A stretch of DNA of 64,000 nt, from contig CAYJQH010000004.1 of assembly GCA_964372415.1 (NCBI GenBank), positions 20,207 through 84,206 of the forward strand. The letters are read 5' to 3'. The notes under the pieces are model-generated. The model searched no databases. It was given only the letters and a program-made list of their open reading frames with translations, and was not told the DNA's origin. Both the position numbers and the translations under genes were made by a program. The stretch comes from JAGORL01 sp964372415. Its GTDB lineage: Bacteria > Patescibacteriota > Patescibacteriia > UBA9934. Positions 7,642 to 15,598 of this stretch are shown here, piece after piece; within the stretch, counting starts at the first letter, position 1; the number at the start of each line of letters is the position of its first letter.

Positions 7642-8196
7642 TTATTCGGTCTTACCGGCTGCCTTACCCACCTTACGGCGAATAACTTCGTCGGTATATT
7701 TGAAACCCTTACCTTTATACGGCTCCGGTTTCTTAAGAGCGCGGATTTCGGCTGCCACCTTACCTACGAGTTGCGCATCAGACGAATTCAAAGTCAAAAG
7801 ATTATTCTCTACCTTGGCGCTAACACCCGCGGGAAGCGCGTAACGCACCTCATGAGAAAAACCGATACTACAAATCAAAGTTGTACCTTGAACCTGCATC
7901 CGGAAACCCACGCCGTTCAATTCCAGGGTTTTGGTGTAGCCTTCGGTCACGCCCTTCACCATTTGCGCCAAGAGAGCACGCATAGTTCCCCAAATAGCCC
8001 GATCCTCGCTCTCTGGGTCTTGGACCGTAACATTAAGCTGTGCTACTCCCCCGTCGTCAGAACGAGTAACCATAGCATGCGGATGCAAGACGAGTTTAAG
8101 CTCACCTTTTGGTCCTTTAACATTTACCGCGCCGTTTATTACTTCGGCACTAACGCCGGCGGGGAGAGTGATTGGTTTCTTTCCAATACGAGACAT
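7642..8196 (-). CDS. rplF: 50S ribosomal protein L6
   Basis: L6 sits near the sarcin-ricin loop of the large subunit. The protein of 184 residues starts MSRIGKKPITLPAGV, the canonical N-terminus, so the ATG at 8194-8196 was chosen over an upstream one. Both L6 repeats are present, and the C-terminal KKPEPYKGKGFKYTDEVIRR motif is intact. It lies eight bases after rpsH. Confidence 0.97.
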   Translation of the reverse strand: MSRIGKKPITLPAGVSAEVINGAVNVKGPKGELKLVLHPHAMVTRSDDGGVAQLNVTVQDPESEDRAIWGTMRALLAQMVKGVTEGYTKTLELNGVGFRMQVQGTTLICSIGFSHEVRYALPAGVSAKVENNLLTLNSSDAQLVGKVAAEIRALKKPEPYKGKGFKYTDEVIRRKVGKAAGKTE

Positions 8197-8204
8197 ATGA
8201 AAGG

Positions 8205-8600
8205 TTAGGCGATTTCGCAAATGACTTCCCCGCCTAAGCGACGCTTGCGAGCTTCGCGATTAGTCATAATGCCATTCGGGGTCGAAATAATAGACAGTCC
8301 GTAACCGGAACGTACTTGTTTTAGTTCATCCGTTTTCTGATAAACCCTAAGGCCCGGCTTACTAACCCGTTTAATATGGCTAAGGCGCGGCTTGCCTTGA
8401 ACATCGTATTTAAGGGTGATTCTAAGCATGGGACGGGCACTCTGAGTGAAGGTTTCAACAGCCCCAACAAAGCCCTCATGTTCAAGAAGCTTAGCCAGTG
8501 CAAATTTCATGTTCGACATTGGCAATTCAACAGTCGTCGCATGCGCCATTGTGGCGTTGCGAAGCCGAGTGAGCATGTCGGAGATTGGATCAGTCATCAT
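8205..8600 (-). CDS. rpsH: 30S ribosomal protein S8
   Basis: S8 binds helix 21 of 16S rRNA and, in many bacteria, its own mRNA. The protein starts MMTDPISDMLTRLRNATMAH; either of the two adjacent ATG codons could be used. The C-terminal motif GYGLSIISTPNGIMTNREAR carries the conserved Ser-Thr-Pro RNA contact. About 131 residues, normal for the family. It overlaps nothing and follows rpsZ by four bases. Confidence 0.97.
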   Translation of the reverse strand: MMTDPISDMLTRLRNATMAHATTVELPMSNMKFALAKLLEHEGFVGAVETFTQSARPMLRITLKYDVQGKPRLSHIKRVSKPGLRVYQKTDELKQVRSGYGLSIISTPNGIMTNREARKRRLGGEVICEIA

Positions 8601-8604
8601 ATAA

Positions 8605-8790
8605 TTACCAGCTTGCTTTGCGAATACCAGGGATCTCACCTACGTTGGCGAGCTCGCGGAAACAGATACGGCACAGGCCAAATGCCCGCATAAAAAACCG
8701 TTTGCGCCCACAGCGCCAGCAGCGCAGAACCTTACGGGTCATGAACTTTGGCTTCTTCGCTGACTTAGCTATTTGATTAGTAGTTGCCAT
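8605..8790 (-). CDS. rpsZ: 30S ribosomal protein S14, zinc-binding type Z
   Basis: The 61-residue protein is the short zinc form of S14, with ligands in CWRCGRKR and CRICFRELA and the conserved C-terminus GEIPGIRKASW. The length and four cysteines separate it from the 100-residue zinc-free form. It lies between rplE and rpsH as in most spc operons. Confidence 0.97.
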   Translation of the reverse strand: MATTNQIAKSAKKPKFMTRKVLRCWRCGRKRFFMRAFGLCRICFRELANVGEIPGIRKASW

Positions 8791-8793
8791 AGG

Positions 8794-9339
8794 TTATTTC
8801 TGCTTGCCTGCGAAGGGGAAACCAAGACTCTTAAATAGGCTGAGTCCTTCGGCGTGGTTCTTGGCGGTCGTCGTAATAGTCACTTGCAGACCGTGGAGCG
8901 ATTCAACTTCGTCTGGACGAATTTCCGGGAAGGCAGTGTGCTCGGTAAAACCAAAGTTGAAATTACCATCTTTGTCGACCGCTGATTCCGGTATTCCGCG
9001 GAAGTCGCGAATACGAGCAAAAGCCACATTCACGAGTTTTTCCAAAAAATTCCACATACGCGCCCCGCGGAGAGTGGCCATAACGCCAACCACCTGACCT
9101 TCACGGAGCTTAAATCCGGCAACCGATTTTCGAGCCGTAGTTTTAACCGGCGCCTGACCGGTAATACGGCGCAAAGTATCCACGATGGTATCGGCAAATT
9201 TGGCGTCTCGACCCTTACCAACGCCAGCATTAACCGTGACCTTCATGATTTTAGGAAGCTCATGGAGGTTCTCGTAGCCACCCTCTTTTTTAAGAGCCGG
9301 GATGGCAACAGATTGCATTTTTTCCTTTATACTCATCAT
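8794..9339 (-). CDS. rplE: 50S ribosomal protein L5
   Basis: L5 binds 5S rRNA and forms part of the central protuberance. The 181-residue protein shows IMKVTVNAGVGKGRDAKF, the ITGQAPVKTTARKSVAGFKLR block and the GIPESAVDKDGNFNFGFTEH region. Its ATG overlaps the TGA stop of rplX (ATGATGA), indicating translational coupling. Confidence 0.97.
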   Translation of the reverse strand: MMSIKEKMQSVAIPALKKEGGYENLHELPKIMKVTVNAGVGKGRDAKFADTIVDTLRRITGQAPVKTTARKSVAGFKLREGQVVGVMATLRGARMWNFLEKLVNVAFARIRDFRGIPESAVDKDGNFNFGFTEHTAFPEIRPDEVESLHGLQVTITTTAKNHAEGLSLFKSLGFPFAGKQK

Positions 9340-9551
9340 ACTTTGACCACATTTTCTACACGAATCGGCGCTTGATAGGTAACTTTTTGTCCGGGCTGTT
9401 TATTGCTTCGGGCCTTGAGGTGTCGGACAGTATTTCTGACGCCCTCGACAACTATAAGTCCGAGGCGCGGGAATGCTTGCACCACCTTACCTTCCTTGCC
9501 ACGATCCTTGCCAACTGTGACACGGACCTTATCGCCAGCTTTGATTTTCAT
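9336..9551 (-). CDS. rplX: 50S ribosomal protein L24, short form
   Basis: L24 starts 50S assembly by binding the 5' region of 23S rRNA. The protein of 71 residues is little more than the KOW domain: MKIKAGDKVRVTVGKDRGKE, then GLIVVEGVRNTVRHLK, ending RVENVVKV. The usual length is about 100, so the C-terminal part is reduced. The internal ATG was chosen because an upstream extension is unlike any L24 and overlaps rplN. It overlaps rplE by four bases. Confidence 0.94.
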   Translation of the reverse strand: MKIKAGDKVRVTVGKDRGKEGKVVQAFPRLGLIVVEGVRNTVRHLKARSNKQPGQKVTYQAPIRVENVVKV

Positions 9552-9555
9552 AGGT

Positions 9556-9927
9556 TTACAAAACTTCAGGCGCCAAAGAAATAATCTTAGTAAATCCAAG
9601 ATTACGAAGTTCGCGAGCCACCGGTCCAAAGATACGCGTGCCTCGTGGCTCCTTGGACTCACGGTTAATGATAACTCCGGCGTTCTCATCAAAACGGATA
9701 TAAGAGCCATCCGGTCGACGTGTTTCTTTGCGGGTCCGCACAATCACCGCGTGCACTACATCACTCTTTTTTACGGGGTTGTGTGGATCAGCCACTTTAA
9801 CGACGGCGGTCACAATATCGCCAATTCTCGCGTAACGCTTTTTATAGCCACCGTGCACGCGAACAACCTGGAGCTTTTTGGCCCCGGTGTTATCGGCAAC
9901 GGCTATCATGGCTCGATGCTGCAACAT
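9556..9927 (-). CDS. rplN: 50S ribosomal protein L14
   Basis: L14 forms bridges to the 30S subunit and is the binding site of the silencing factor RsfS. The 123-residue protein begins MLQHRAMIAVADNTGAKKLQ, contains RPDGSYIRFDENAGVIIN and ends RELRNLGFTKIISLAPEVL, matching the family throughout. It lies between rpsQ and rplX. Confidence 0.98.
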   Translation of the reverse strand: MLQHRAMIAVADNTGAKKLQVVRVHGGYKKRYARIGDIVTAVVKVADPHNPVKKSDVVHAVIVRTRKETRRPDGSYIRFDENAGVIINRESKEPRGTRIFGPVARELRNLGFTKIISLAPEVL

Positions 9928-9930
9928 AGA

Positions 9931-10215
9931 TTATTCCTCTTGTGCCAGAGTGGCAGCTTTCTTAAGAATACTCACTACGCGCCAGCGTTTGCGGGCTGAG
10001 AGCGGGCGAGTTTCCTCAATCACCACCATATCTCCAGCCTTGGCACTGTTATCAGCCGAGTGAGCCAAAAATTTGGTACTGGCATGATAACGCTTCCCGT
10101 ATTTGGGATGAACTACCGTACGGTCAACCTTAACCGTAACGGTCTTGTCCATTTTATGGGACACCACCGTGCCGGTCAGACGACGACGTTGAGTTTTAGT
10201 TTCAGTCTTTTCCAT
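9931..10215 (-). CDS. rpsQ: 30S ribosomal protein S17
   Basis: S17 is an early 16S rRNA-binding OB-fold protein. The 94-residue product begins with a charged leader and then shows LTGTVVSHKMDKTVTVKVDR, KYGKRYHASTKFLAH and GDMVVIEETRPLSARKRWRV, which are diagnostic. It lies between rpmC and rplN. Confidence 0.97.
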   Translation of the reverse strand: MEKTETKTQRRRLTGTVVSHKMDKTVTVKVDRTVVHPKYGKRYHASTKFLAHSADNSAKAGDMVVIEETRPLSARKRWRVVSILKKAATLAQEE

Positions 10216-10223
10216 ACGTAGTT

Positions 10224-10412
10224 TTAAGCCTTAAGGGCACGGAGTTGAGTGAGGAGCTGAGCGATAGTCTTACGAACTTCCCGAATCGCACGAACGTCTT
10301 TAAGCTGATTAATACTTCGTTCCTGACGCAACCCATGAAGCCTAGTTCTCTCTTCAGACAGCATGTTCTGGAGTTCTTTCTCGCTTTTGCTAACAAGTTC
10401 TTTGTACAACAT
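10224..10412 (-). CDS. rpmC: 50S ribosomal protein L29
   Basis: L29 lies at the polypeptide exit near the trigger factor and SRP docking site. The 62-residue, two-helix hairpin reads LVSKSEKELQNMLSEERTRL followed by VRAIREVRKTIAQLLTQL. Its place between rplP and rpsQ supports the call, since such short helical proteins are weak on sequence alone. Confidence 0.93.
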   Translation of the reverse strand: MLYKELVSKSEKELQNMLSEERTRLHGLRQERSINQLKDVRAIREVRKTIAQLLTQLRALKA

Positions 10413-10421
10413 AGAAAATTG

Positions 10422-10835
10422 TTAAGCGCGAACGATGATCTTAGTTTTTACCGGTAGTTTATAGGCCGCTAAGCGGAAGGCTTCGTTAGCGATTTCGGGA
10501 GTCACTCCGTCCATTTCAAAGAGGATAGTTCCGGGGCGGATAGGAGTCATGTAGTAGTCAACTCCACCCTTACCCTTACCCATCGGAGCCTCAGCGCCGT
10601 GATTGGTTACCGGATGATCTGGGAAAATACGGATCCACACCTTGCCGCCGCGCTTGATGGCACGGGTCATGGCGCGTCGCGCTGCTTCAATTTGACGAGC
10701 CGTCACCCATGACTCGGTCGTAGCCTTAAGTCCATAAGTACCGAAGGCCAGATCAGTTTTTTGAGTCGCCAAGCGATCACCCTGGGTATGGCGCTTGTGC
10801 CACTTGCGATACTTCATTTTTTTAGGCATCAACAT
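10422..10835 (-). CDS. rplP: 50S ribosomal protein L16
   Basis: L16 lies near the peptidyl transferase centre and the A-site tRNA elbow. The 137-residue protein begins MLMPKKMKYRKWHKRH, contains TARQIEAARRAMTRAIKRGG, WIRIFPDHPVTNHGAEAPMG and KGKGGVDYYMTPIRPGTILF. Everything matches the family; the first of two close ATG codons is annotated. Confidence 0.97.
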   Translation of the reverse strand: MLMPKKMKYRKWHKRHTQGDRLATQKTDLAFGTYGLKATTESWVTARQIEAARRAMTRAIKRGGKVWIRIFPDHPVTNHGAEAPMGKGKGGVDYYMTPIRPGTILFEMDGVTPEIANEAFRLAAYKLPVKTKIIVRA

Positions 10836-10845
10836 AGACGTGGAA

Positions 10846-11601
10846 TTACTGAGCTCTGGCTACCGAACGCGGCGCTCTAGTCTGATTCGAACGGGCACCG
10901 CGGTCAGTGTTACGACGTTCCGGGCTGGCCTCAGCCGAAACCTGCTCCGGCTGTTCGTTGCCAAAGATGTCGCCGCGATAGATCCAAATCTTAATACCAA
11001 TCACCCCGTACACGGTGCTCGCACGGACCCGAGCAAAATCAATGTCAGCGCGCAGATTATGAAGCGGAATACTGCCCTGAGCAATGGTTTCGGTACGAGC
11101 AATTTCGGCGCCATTTAAACGACCTGAAAGTGTCATTTTTACCCCCTTGGCGCCTGCCTTCATAACTCGCTCAATGCCCATTTTCATGGAACGACGGAAC
11201 GGCATACGCTTCTCAATATCCTGGGCGATCTGCTGACCAACAATTTCGGCAGCCAAAGCTGGGCGTGATAGCTCCTTAACATTAATGTTAAGGGTAACAC
11301 GTCGGCCACGATAGAAGGTTTTCAAAAGCTTCTTCTTAAGTTCTTCGATTCCAGCCCCGGCTCGACCAATAACCACACCTGGCTTGGCCACCTGCAGATT
11401 TAAGGTGACGTGTTTAGGCGTGCGTTCGATTTCAACTGAATGTAAACCGGCCTCTTTGAGCGCTCGGCGTAAAAAATCACGTATCTCAACGTCCTCGCGA
11501 AGCGAGCTGACGAAAGTTTTGCCACGGCGACTGAACCACTTGGAATCCCAAGAATAGATGGTCCAGAGGCGGAATACTTTGGGGTGTACTTTGTGACCCA
11601 T
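10846..11601 (-). CDS. rpsC: 30S ribosomal protein S3
   Basis: S3 lines the mRNA entry channel and has helicase activity with S4 and S5. The 251-residue protein begins MGHKVHPKVFRLWTIYSW, has a KH type II domain with GVVIGRAGAGIEELKKKL, and the C-terminal domain MKMGIERVMKAGAKGVKM. The last 35 residues are a polar, Arg-rich tail beyond the conserved core. Confidence 0.97.
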   Translation of the reverse strand: MGHKVHPKVFRLWTIYSWDSKWFSRRGKTFVSSLREDVEIRDFLRRALKEAGLHSVEIERTPKHVTLNLQVAKPGVVIGRAGAGIEELKKKLLKTFYRGRRVTLNINVKELSRPALAAEIVGQQIAQDIEKRMPFRRSMKMGIERVMKAGAKGVKMTLSGRLNGAEIARTETIAQGSIPLHNLRADIDFARVRASTVYGVIGIKIWIYRGDIFGNEQPEQVSAEASPERRNTDRGARSNQTRAPRSVARAQ

Positions 11602-11602
11602 A

Positions 11603-11986
11603 TTACTTAGCTAGGATTTTCTTGACCTTCTTAGCAACAACTTTCTTATCACCAACCTTTGGACTCACAGCAACGGTAATGTGAGACATGCGATGACGAA
11701 TGGGCGCTGCTCGACCATGAGCCTTAGGCGTAAACCGTTTAATCTTTGGGCCCTCGTCCACCATAATTTGACTGATGTACAAACTATCAGCGTCAAGCTT
11801 ATGGTTATGAACAGCGTTTGCGACGGCTGAATTAATAGCCTTAAGAACAGGTTTGGCGGCCAATTTATTAGAAAACTGAAGCTGCGTTCGCGCCTGTGCT
11901 ACCGTCATACCGCGCACCAAACCAGCCACCAAGCGGGTTTTCCTCGGAGCGATACGAATAAATTTTGCTTTGCAGATCACTTCCAT
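11603..11986 (-). CDS. rplV: 50S ribosomal protein L22
   Basis: L22 reaches into the peptide exit tunnel. The 127-residue protein shows FIRIAPRKTRLVAGLVRGM and AKPVLKAINSAVANAVHNH; the tunnel hairpin tip is at IKRFTPKAHGRAAPIRHRMS. The Lys-rich C-terminus is slightly longer than in E. coli. One base separates its stop from the rpsC start. Confidence 0.97.
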   Translation of the reverse strand: MEVICKAKFIRIAPRKTRLVAGLVRGMTVAQARTQLQFSNKLAAKPVLKAINSAVANAVHNHKLDADSLYISQIMVDEGPKIKRFTPKAHGRAAPIRHRMSHITVAVSPKVGDKKVVAKKVKKILAK

Positions 11987-11992
11987 ATGAAT

Positions 11993-12331
11993 TTAGCGAG
12001 TGAGCTTTTTGGCCGGAGCGGCGGAAGCTGCTCCTGGAGTGGCTGAAGCCGTGGCGCCAGCTGCCGCTTCCAGGGTTTTTCCTCCATGACGAACAAATTT
12101 GCGCGTTGGAGAAAATTCACCCAAACGATGGCCCACCATGTTCTCAACTACCCTGACTTGAATAAAGTCCCTGCCGTTATGAACGCCAAAAGTAAAACCA
12201 ACCATTTCTGGAGTAATCATCGAAGCCCGTGACCAGGTCTTAACCACGGTCTTGTCTCCAGGTCGGAGCTTACCGACCTTCTTCATGAGATGTGGGGCTA
12301 CAAAAGGCCCTTTTTTGAGACTTCGTGTCAT
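11993..12331 (-). CDS. rpsS: 30S ribosomal protein S19
   Basis: S19 sits in the 30S head and contacts S13. The protein of 112 residues starts MTRSLKKGPFVAPHLMKKV, the canonical N-terminus; a longer frame upstream overlaps rplB and is not used. RASMITPEMVGFTFGVHNGR and HRLGEFSPTRKFVRHGG are diagnostic. An Ala-rich C-terminal tail of about 20 residues is added. Confidence 0.97.
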   Translation of the reverse strand: MTRSLKKGPFVAPHLMKKVGKLRPGDKTVVKTWSRASMITPEMVGFTFGVHNGRDFIQVRVVENMVGHRLGEFSPTRKFVRHGGKTLEAAAGATASATPGAASAAPAKKLTR

Positions 12332-12332
12332 A

Positions 12333-13178
12333 TTACTTAGCCAAGATCTTATGCTTACGACTGCGCACAATGAATTTATCCGATCGACTATTGCGTCGTG
12401 TCGGCACACCGTGTGCATGCTTGCCTTGGGGTGTTTTTGCGTACTTAAGACCAATTGAATTACGGCCCTCACCACCTCCGTGTGGGTGATCAACTGGGTT
12501 CATGGCCTTACCACGGACGGTCGGACGAACACTCTTGTGACGCATGCGACCAGCCTTTCCCCAACGCACTAAGTGCCAGTCAGGATTTGAAACCGTACCA
12601 ATAGTCGCCATGCAGTTCTTAAGCACTCGACGCATCTCTCCAGACGGCAAACGCAAAGTGGCATACTCCCCTTCAATAGCAAGGAGCATGGCAGCCGTGC
12701 CAGCGCCACGAACCAACTGACCACCGCGACCTGGTTGCAATTCAACGTTATGCACGCTCATACCAACCGGGATCTTATCCAAGGCGTAACGATTGCCTAA
12801 ATTTGGTTCACCTTTTTCTTTTGAAGACACGATAGTTGTGCCAACAATCAAACCGTCAGGCGCCAAAATATATCTCTTTTCACCGTCTTTGTAGTCCAGA
12901 AGCGCAATACGAGCGCCGCGATTTGGATCGTATTCAATCGTTGCTACCTTGGCTGGAACCTCAAACTTATCACGCGACCAGTCAATTAATCGAATGTGGC
13001 GCTTAGCTCCACCTCCGCGATGACGAACGGCTATTTTGCCACCTGCTCCACGACCAGCTTGCTCCTTACGCGAAACCACCAAGGCCTTGTGGGGCGTGGT
13101 TGTCGTGACGTCCTTAAACGATTGAACGCTTGAGATGCGACGTCCGTTTGAAGTTGGGCGGTATTGCTTGATTGGCAT
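12333..13178 (-). CDS. rplB: 50S ribosomal protein L2
   Basis: L2 is needed for subunit association and peptidyl transfer. The 281-residue protein has the OB-fold and SH3-like domains, with GGGAKRHIRLIDWSRDK and the C-terminal MNPVDHPHGGGEGRNSIG loop that reaches the catalytic centre, including its conserved histidine. It ends KFIVRSRKHKILAK. Usual length and position between rplW and rpsS. Confidence 0.98.
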   Translation of the reverse strand: MPIKQYRPTSNGRRISSVQSFKDVTTTTPHKALVVSRKEQAGRGAGGKIAVRHRGGGAKRHIRLIDWSRDKFEVPAKVATIEYDPNRGARIALLDYKDGEKRYILAPDGLIVGTTIVSSKEKGEPNLGNRYALDKIPVGMSVHNVELQPGRGGQLVRGAGTAAMLLAIEGEYATLRLPSGEMRRVLKNCMATIGTVSNPDWHLVRWGKAGRMRHKSVRPTVRGKAMNPVDHPHGGGEGRNSIGLKYAKTPQGKHAHGVPTRRNSRSDKFIVRSRKHKILAK

Positions 13179-13207
13179 ATTGATGTCTCAACTTTTAGGA
13201 GAGACCT

Positions 13208-13642
13208 TTACTTTTCGAATACAGAAACTCGAGTACCTTTCGGCACACTCACCAAAGCTTTCTTGCGGTCGGCTTGGCGACTATAGGTTTGGCCAAAACG
13301 GGTTTCTTTACCGTGGCTCACTACAATATTTACTTTGCTTGGCTGGACTCCATAAATTTCGCGAAAAGCTTGTCTTACAGCTACGCGATTAGCTGTCATT
13401 GGCACCGAAAAAACATAAACTCCTTGATCGGCCAAATGAGCGCTTTTCTCGGTAACTACTGGAGCAAGTATTGTTTTTACCGCCAAATCCGAAAGGGTCT
13501 TTTTGGTCGTTCCAAGAACAGCTGGAACAGTCAGCTTTTTATCCTTTGCTGGCGCCTCATTTTTTTCAACTGGAAGCTGACCAGCGGTGGCCGCGGCTGA
13601 GGTACCCTTCTTTTTTCTTACTATGCGATCAAGAAGACTCAT
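13208..13642 (-). CDS. rplW: 50S ribosomal protein L23 with an N-terminal extension
   Basis: L23 surrounds the exit tunnel and is the docking site of trigger factor and SRP. The L23 core begins at about residue 50 (AVKTILAPVVTEKSAHLADQ) and contains VRQAFREIYGVQPSKVNIV. The first 50 residues are an Ala/Lys-rich, probably disordered extension not found in typical 95-residue L23. The ATG overlapping the end of rplD (TAATATG) was chosen over an upstream TTG. Confidence 0.94.
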   Translation of the reverse strand: MSLLDRIVRKKKGTSAAATAGQLPVEKNEAPAKDKKLTVPAVLGTTKKTLSDLAVKTILAPVVTEKSAHLADQGVYVFSVPMTANRVAVRQAFREIYGVQPSKVNIVVSHGKETRFGQTYSRQADRKKALVSVPKGTRVSVFEK

Positions 13643-13643
13643 A

Positions 13644-14276
13644 TTAGGAAGCAAAAGTGGTAGTCATCAACTCAATGGCTGCCTTAGAAGCAATGATGTT
13701 CGGAAATTTGACGGCATCACGGACGTTCAAACTGTGAGCGTACATGGATTCCGTCTTGGGCAGATTCTGGATGGCACGCTTCATGAGCGTATCTTTGGGC
13801 ATGAGAAGCACCAGGGTTTTTGCGGCTTTACCCGGAAGCTCACGGCGCATAGTAGCAACTAGTTTGGTTTTAGCCTCTGGAAGATCAAAATTTTCAACCG
13901 CCGTAAAAGCACCATTTTTGACTCGATCCGACAACACCATGGCCAAGGCCAAACGCTTTACGCGTTTGTTAATTTTGATTGCAAAATTACGATTCTTGGT
14001 TGGGCCGTGCGCCACACCGCCCCCCACCCAAATGGGTGAACGAATTGAACCGTGCCGGGCACGACCGGTGTGCTTTTGTGCCCAAGGTTTTTTACCACCA
14101 CCACGAACATCACCACGATCCTTGGTGTGCGCCAAGGTAGTTCGACTGTTCGCGTCCTGCGCCACCACAACCTCGTGAATAACTGACGACTTAACTGGCA
14201 CAGCAAACAAGGCGTCGCTCAAATCAAGCGTGCCTGCGTTCTTACCCTCCCAGGTATAAAGTTTTACTTGTGCCAT
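13644..14276 (-). CDS. rplD: 50S ribosomal protein L4
   Basis: L4 lines the exit tunnel and in enterobacteria also represses the S10 operon. The 210-residue protein begins MAQVKLYTWEGKNAGTLDL, contains the tunnel loop with GGGKKPWAQKHTGRARHGS and ends with the usual ALLUF-like helical domain (ALAMVLSDRVKNG). The start overlaps the end of rplC by 13 bases, which suggests coupling. Whether it autoregulates here is unknown. Confidence 0.97.
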   Translation of the reverse strand: MAQVKLYTWEGKNAGTLDLSDALFAVPVKSSVIHEVVVAQDANSRTTLAHTKDRGDVRGGGKKPWAQKHTGRARHGSIRSPIWVGGGVAHGPTKNRNFAIKINKRVKRLALAMVLSDRVKNGAFTAVENFDLPEAKTKLVATMRRELPGKAAKTLVLLMPKDTLMKRAIQNLPKTESMYAHSLNVRDAVKFPNIIASKAAIELMTTTFAS

Positions 14277-14887
14277 ACGTTGCCATCAGAGCTAGTAATA
14301 GTGACAAAACTTCCGCGGGCGCCGGGCAGCGCTCCTTTGATGCCAATAATGTTCTTTTCGGAATCAATGGTCATGACCTCTAAGTGCTTAATGGTCACAC
14401 GATCCGAGCCCATGCGGCCAGCCATACGAATACCCTTAAAGACTCGTTGAATACCACCGGCACCAATCGAACCTGATTTGCGAACTTGATCTTTGTGACC
14501 GTGAGTAGTGGGATGACCGGCAAAACCATGGCGTTTGACCACACCCTGGAAACCCCGACCTTTGCTAGTACCAACCACACTGACCTTGTCCCCTACAGCA
14601 AACGTGTTAACCGTAAGTACTTGGCCGGCTTCTACGTTTTCACCTTCAGGTAAGCTGACCTGAGCTAGTTTACGAAATGGTCCATGACCAGCAAACTCAG
14701 ACTTCTGTGGCTTTGCGGCCCGAACATTCTTACCCGTGCCAATAATGGCCACTGCGCGACCCTGGGGGTCTTGGCGAACCGCCGCCACCGTACAGGGTTC
14801 AACAGCCACGAGGGTAACCGGAACAACCGAACCGTCAGCTCGGTAGACCTGCGTCATTTCAAGTTTTTTTCCAAGAAGATACTTCAT
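14264..14887 (-). CDS. rplC: 50S ribosomal protein L3
   Basis: L3 is one of the first proteins in 50S assembly and reaches the peptidyl transferase centre. The protein of 207 residues starts MKYLLGKKLEMTQVYRADGS. It contains GTSKGRGFQGVVKRHGFAG with the tip loop, SIGAGGIQRVFKGIRMAGRM and the end GALPGARGSFVTI. The long upstream open frame is not used because the L3 N-terminus begins precisely at this ATG. Confidence 0.97.
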   Translation of the reverse strand: MKYLLGKKLEMTQVYRADGSVVPVTLVAVEPCTVAAVRQDPQGRAVAIIGTGKNVRAAKPQKSEFAGHGPFRKLAQVSLPEGENVEAGQVLTVNTFAVGDKVSVVGTSKGRGFQGVVKRHGFAGHPTTHGHKDQVRKSGSIGAGGIQRVFKGIRMAGRMGSDRVTIKHLEVMTIDSEKNIIGIKGALPGARGSFVTITSSDGNVWHK

Positions 14888-15201
14888 AAAATTGCGTTCG
14901 TGCACTTTGGCAGAGGAACATCGGGACAAGGAGGAACAAAAAACCAGAAGCTTCGCCTCGCGCAACTGCGCAAGAAAACTTCCAGCCCAAAGCAAGAACC
15001 TAACGGTGACGTGTTTGGGTGGTAATTTTGTTAACTGATCTCCTTTACGGTCTCCGTTGTCGAGCTCAGGAAGGTTTTCCCCCTTCGCTCCTGTCGGAGC
15101 TACGGAGGGATCTTTCTTCCCCGTCGTTAACGAAGTTGTGCAGTACGGAACTGCGAGCTCAGGGTGGTGCTCCACCCTGATGTCGCAGTTCCGAACCGAT
15201 C
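14888..15201. other. 314-bp non-coding region in the middle of the S10 operon (rplC-rpsJ)
   Basis: A gap this long inside an otherwise tightly packed operon is exceptional. It holds a strong two-part hairpin at 15146-15193. A smaller hairpin GCTCC/GGAGC lies at 15086-15099, enclosed by CTCCGT and ACGGAG arms. GTTAAC occurs at both 15029 and 15125. The word CGAGCTCAGG occurs twice, near 15060 and 15154. I see no coding frame related to known proteins. Confidence 0.6.
15146..15193 (-). promoter_or_regulatory. Strong hairpin after rpsJ, candidate mRNA regulatory or processing site
   Basis: The arms CGGAACTGCGA and TCGCAGTTCCG (11 bp, perfect) enclose a symmetric 3x3 internal loop, a second perfect 8-bp stem CAGGGTGG/CCACCCTG and a 4-base loop. 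No T-run follows on either strand, so it is unlikely to be a simple terminator. It starts nine bases after the rpsJ stop codon. Confidence 0.65.
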
Positions 15202-15540
15202 TTACATTTTAATTTCTACATCGACTCCGGCTGGCAGGTTGAGACTCATGAGAGCATCAATCGTTCGTTCCGTTGGGTTAATGATATCTATCACTCGCTT
15301 ATGAATGCGCATCTCGTATTGATCGCGCGAGGTTTTATCAATAAACGTAGCCCGGTTTACAGTATAACGACGCACTTCGGTGGGAAGCGGAATCGGTCCA
15401 ATTACTTGCGCTCCGCTTCGTTCCGTCGTCTTAATGATAGTGACGGTTGCCGAGTCAATAACCTTGTGGTCATAGGCTCGTATTTTTATACGAATGCGTT
15501 GGGCTGGCGCTTCTCCATTTTTCTGCTTAGCGTCGCTCAT
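15202..15540 (-). CDS. rpsJ: 30S ribosomal protein S10
   Basis: S10 belongs to the 30S head and, as NusE, to transcription antitermination with NusB. The protein of 112 residues starts MSDAKQKNGEAPAQR; the core RIRIKIRAYDHKVIDSATV, GPIPLPTEVRRYTVNR and KRVIDIINPTERTIDALMSL is fully conserved. The family is usually about 100-105 long; the extra residues are at the N-terminus. nusB lies elsewhere in this window. Confidence 0.97.
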   Translation of the reverse strand: MSDAKQKNGEAPAQRIRIKIRAYDHKVIDSATVTIIKTTERSGAQVIGPIPLPTEVRRYTVNRATFIDKTSRDQYEMRIHKRVIDIINPTERTIDALMSLNLPAGVDVEIKM

Positions 15541-15564
15541 AAAAGGTACAAGTTGAAACGGCAA

Positions 15565-15590
15565 GGAGGAAGAGGGTTAGCTCTTCCTCC
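15565..15590. terminator. Hairpin between tuf and rpsJ
   Basis: A perfect 10-bp stem GGAGGAAGAG/CTCTTCCTCC with a six-base loop follows the tuf stop codon on the minus strand. Only a weak T-tract follows, so it may reduce rather than stop transcription into rpsJ, or stabilise the tuf mRNA end. Confidence 0.5.
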
Positions 15591-15598
15591 GTCATTCA

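Noticed and set aside
9551..9743. N-terminal extension of L24
   Set aside because: The longer frame overlaps rplN and is unlike any L24; the KOW domain begins at the internal ATG.
14887..15175. N-terminal extension of L3 into the rpsJ gap
   Set aside because: L3 starts precisely at MKYLLGKK; the upstream part contains hairpin DNA and no conserved residues.
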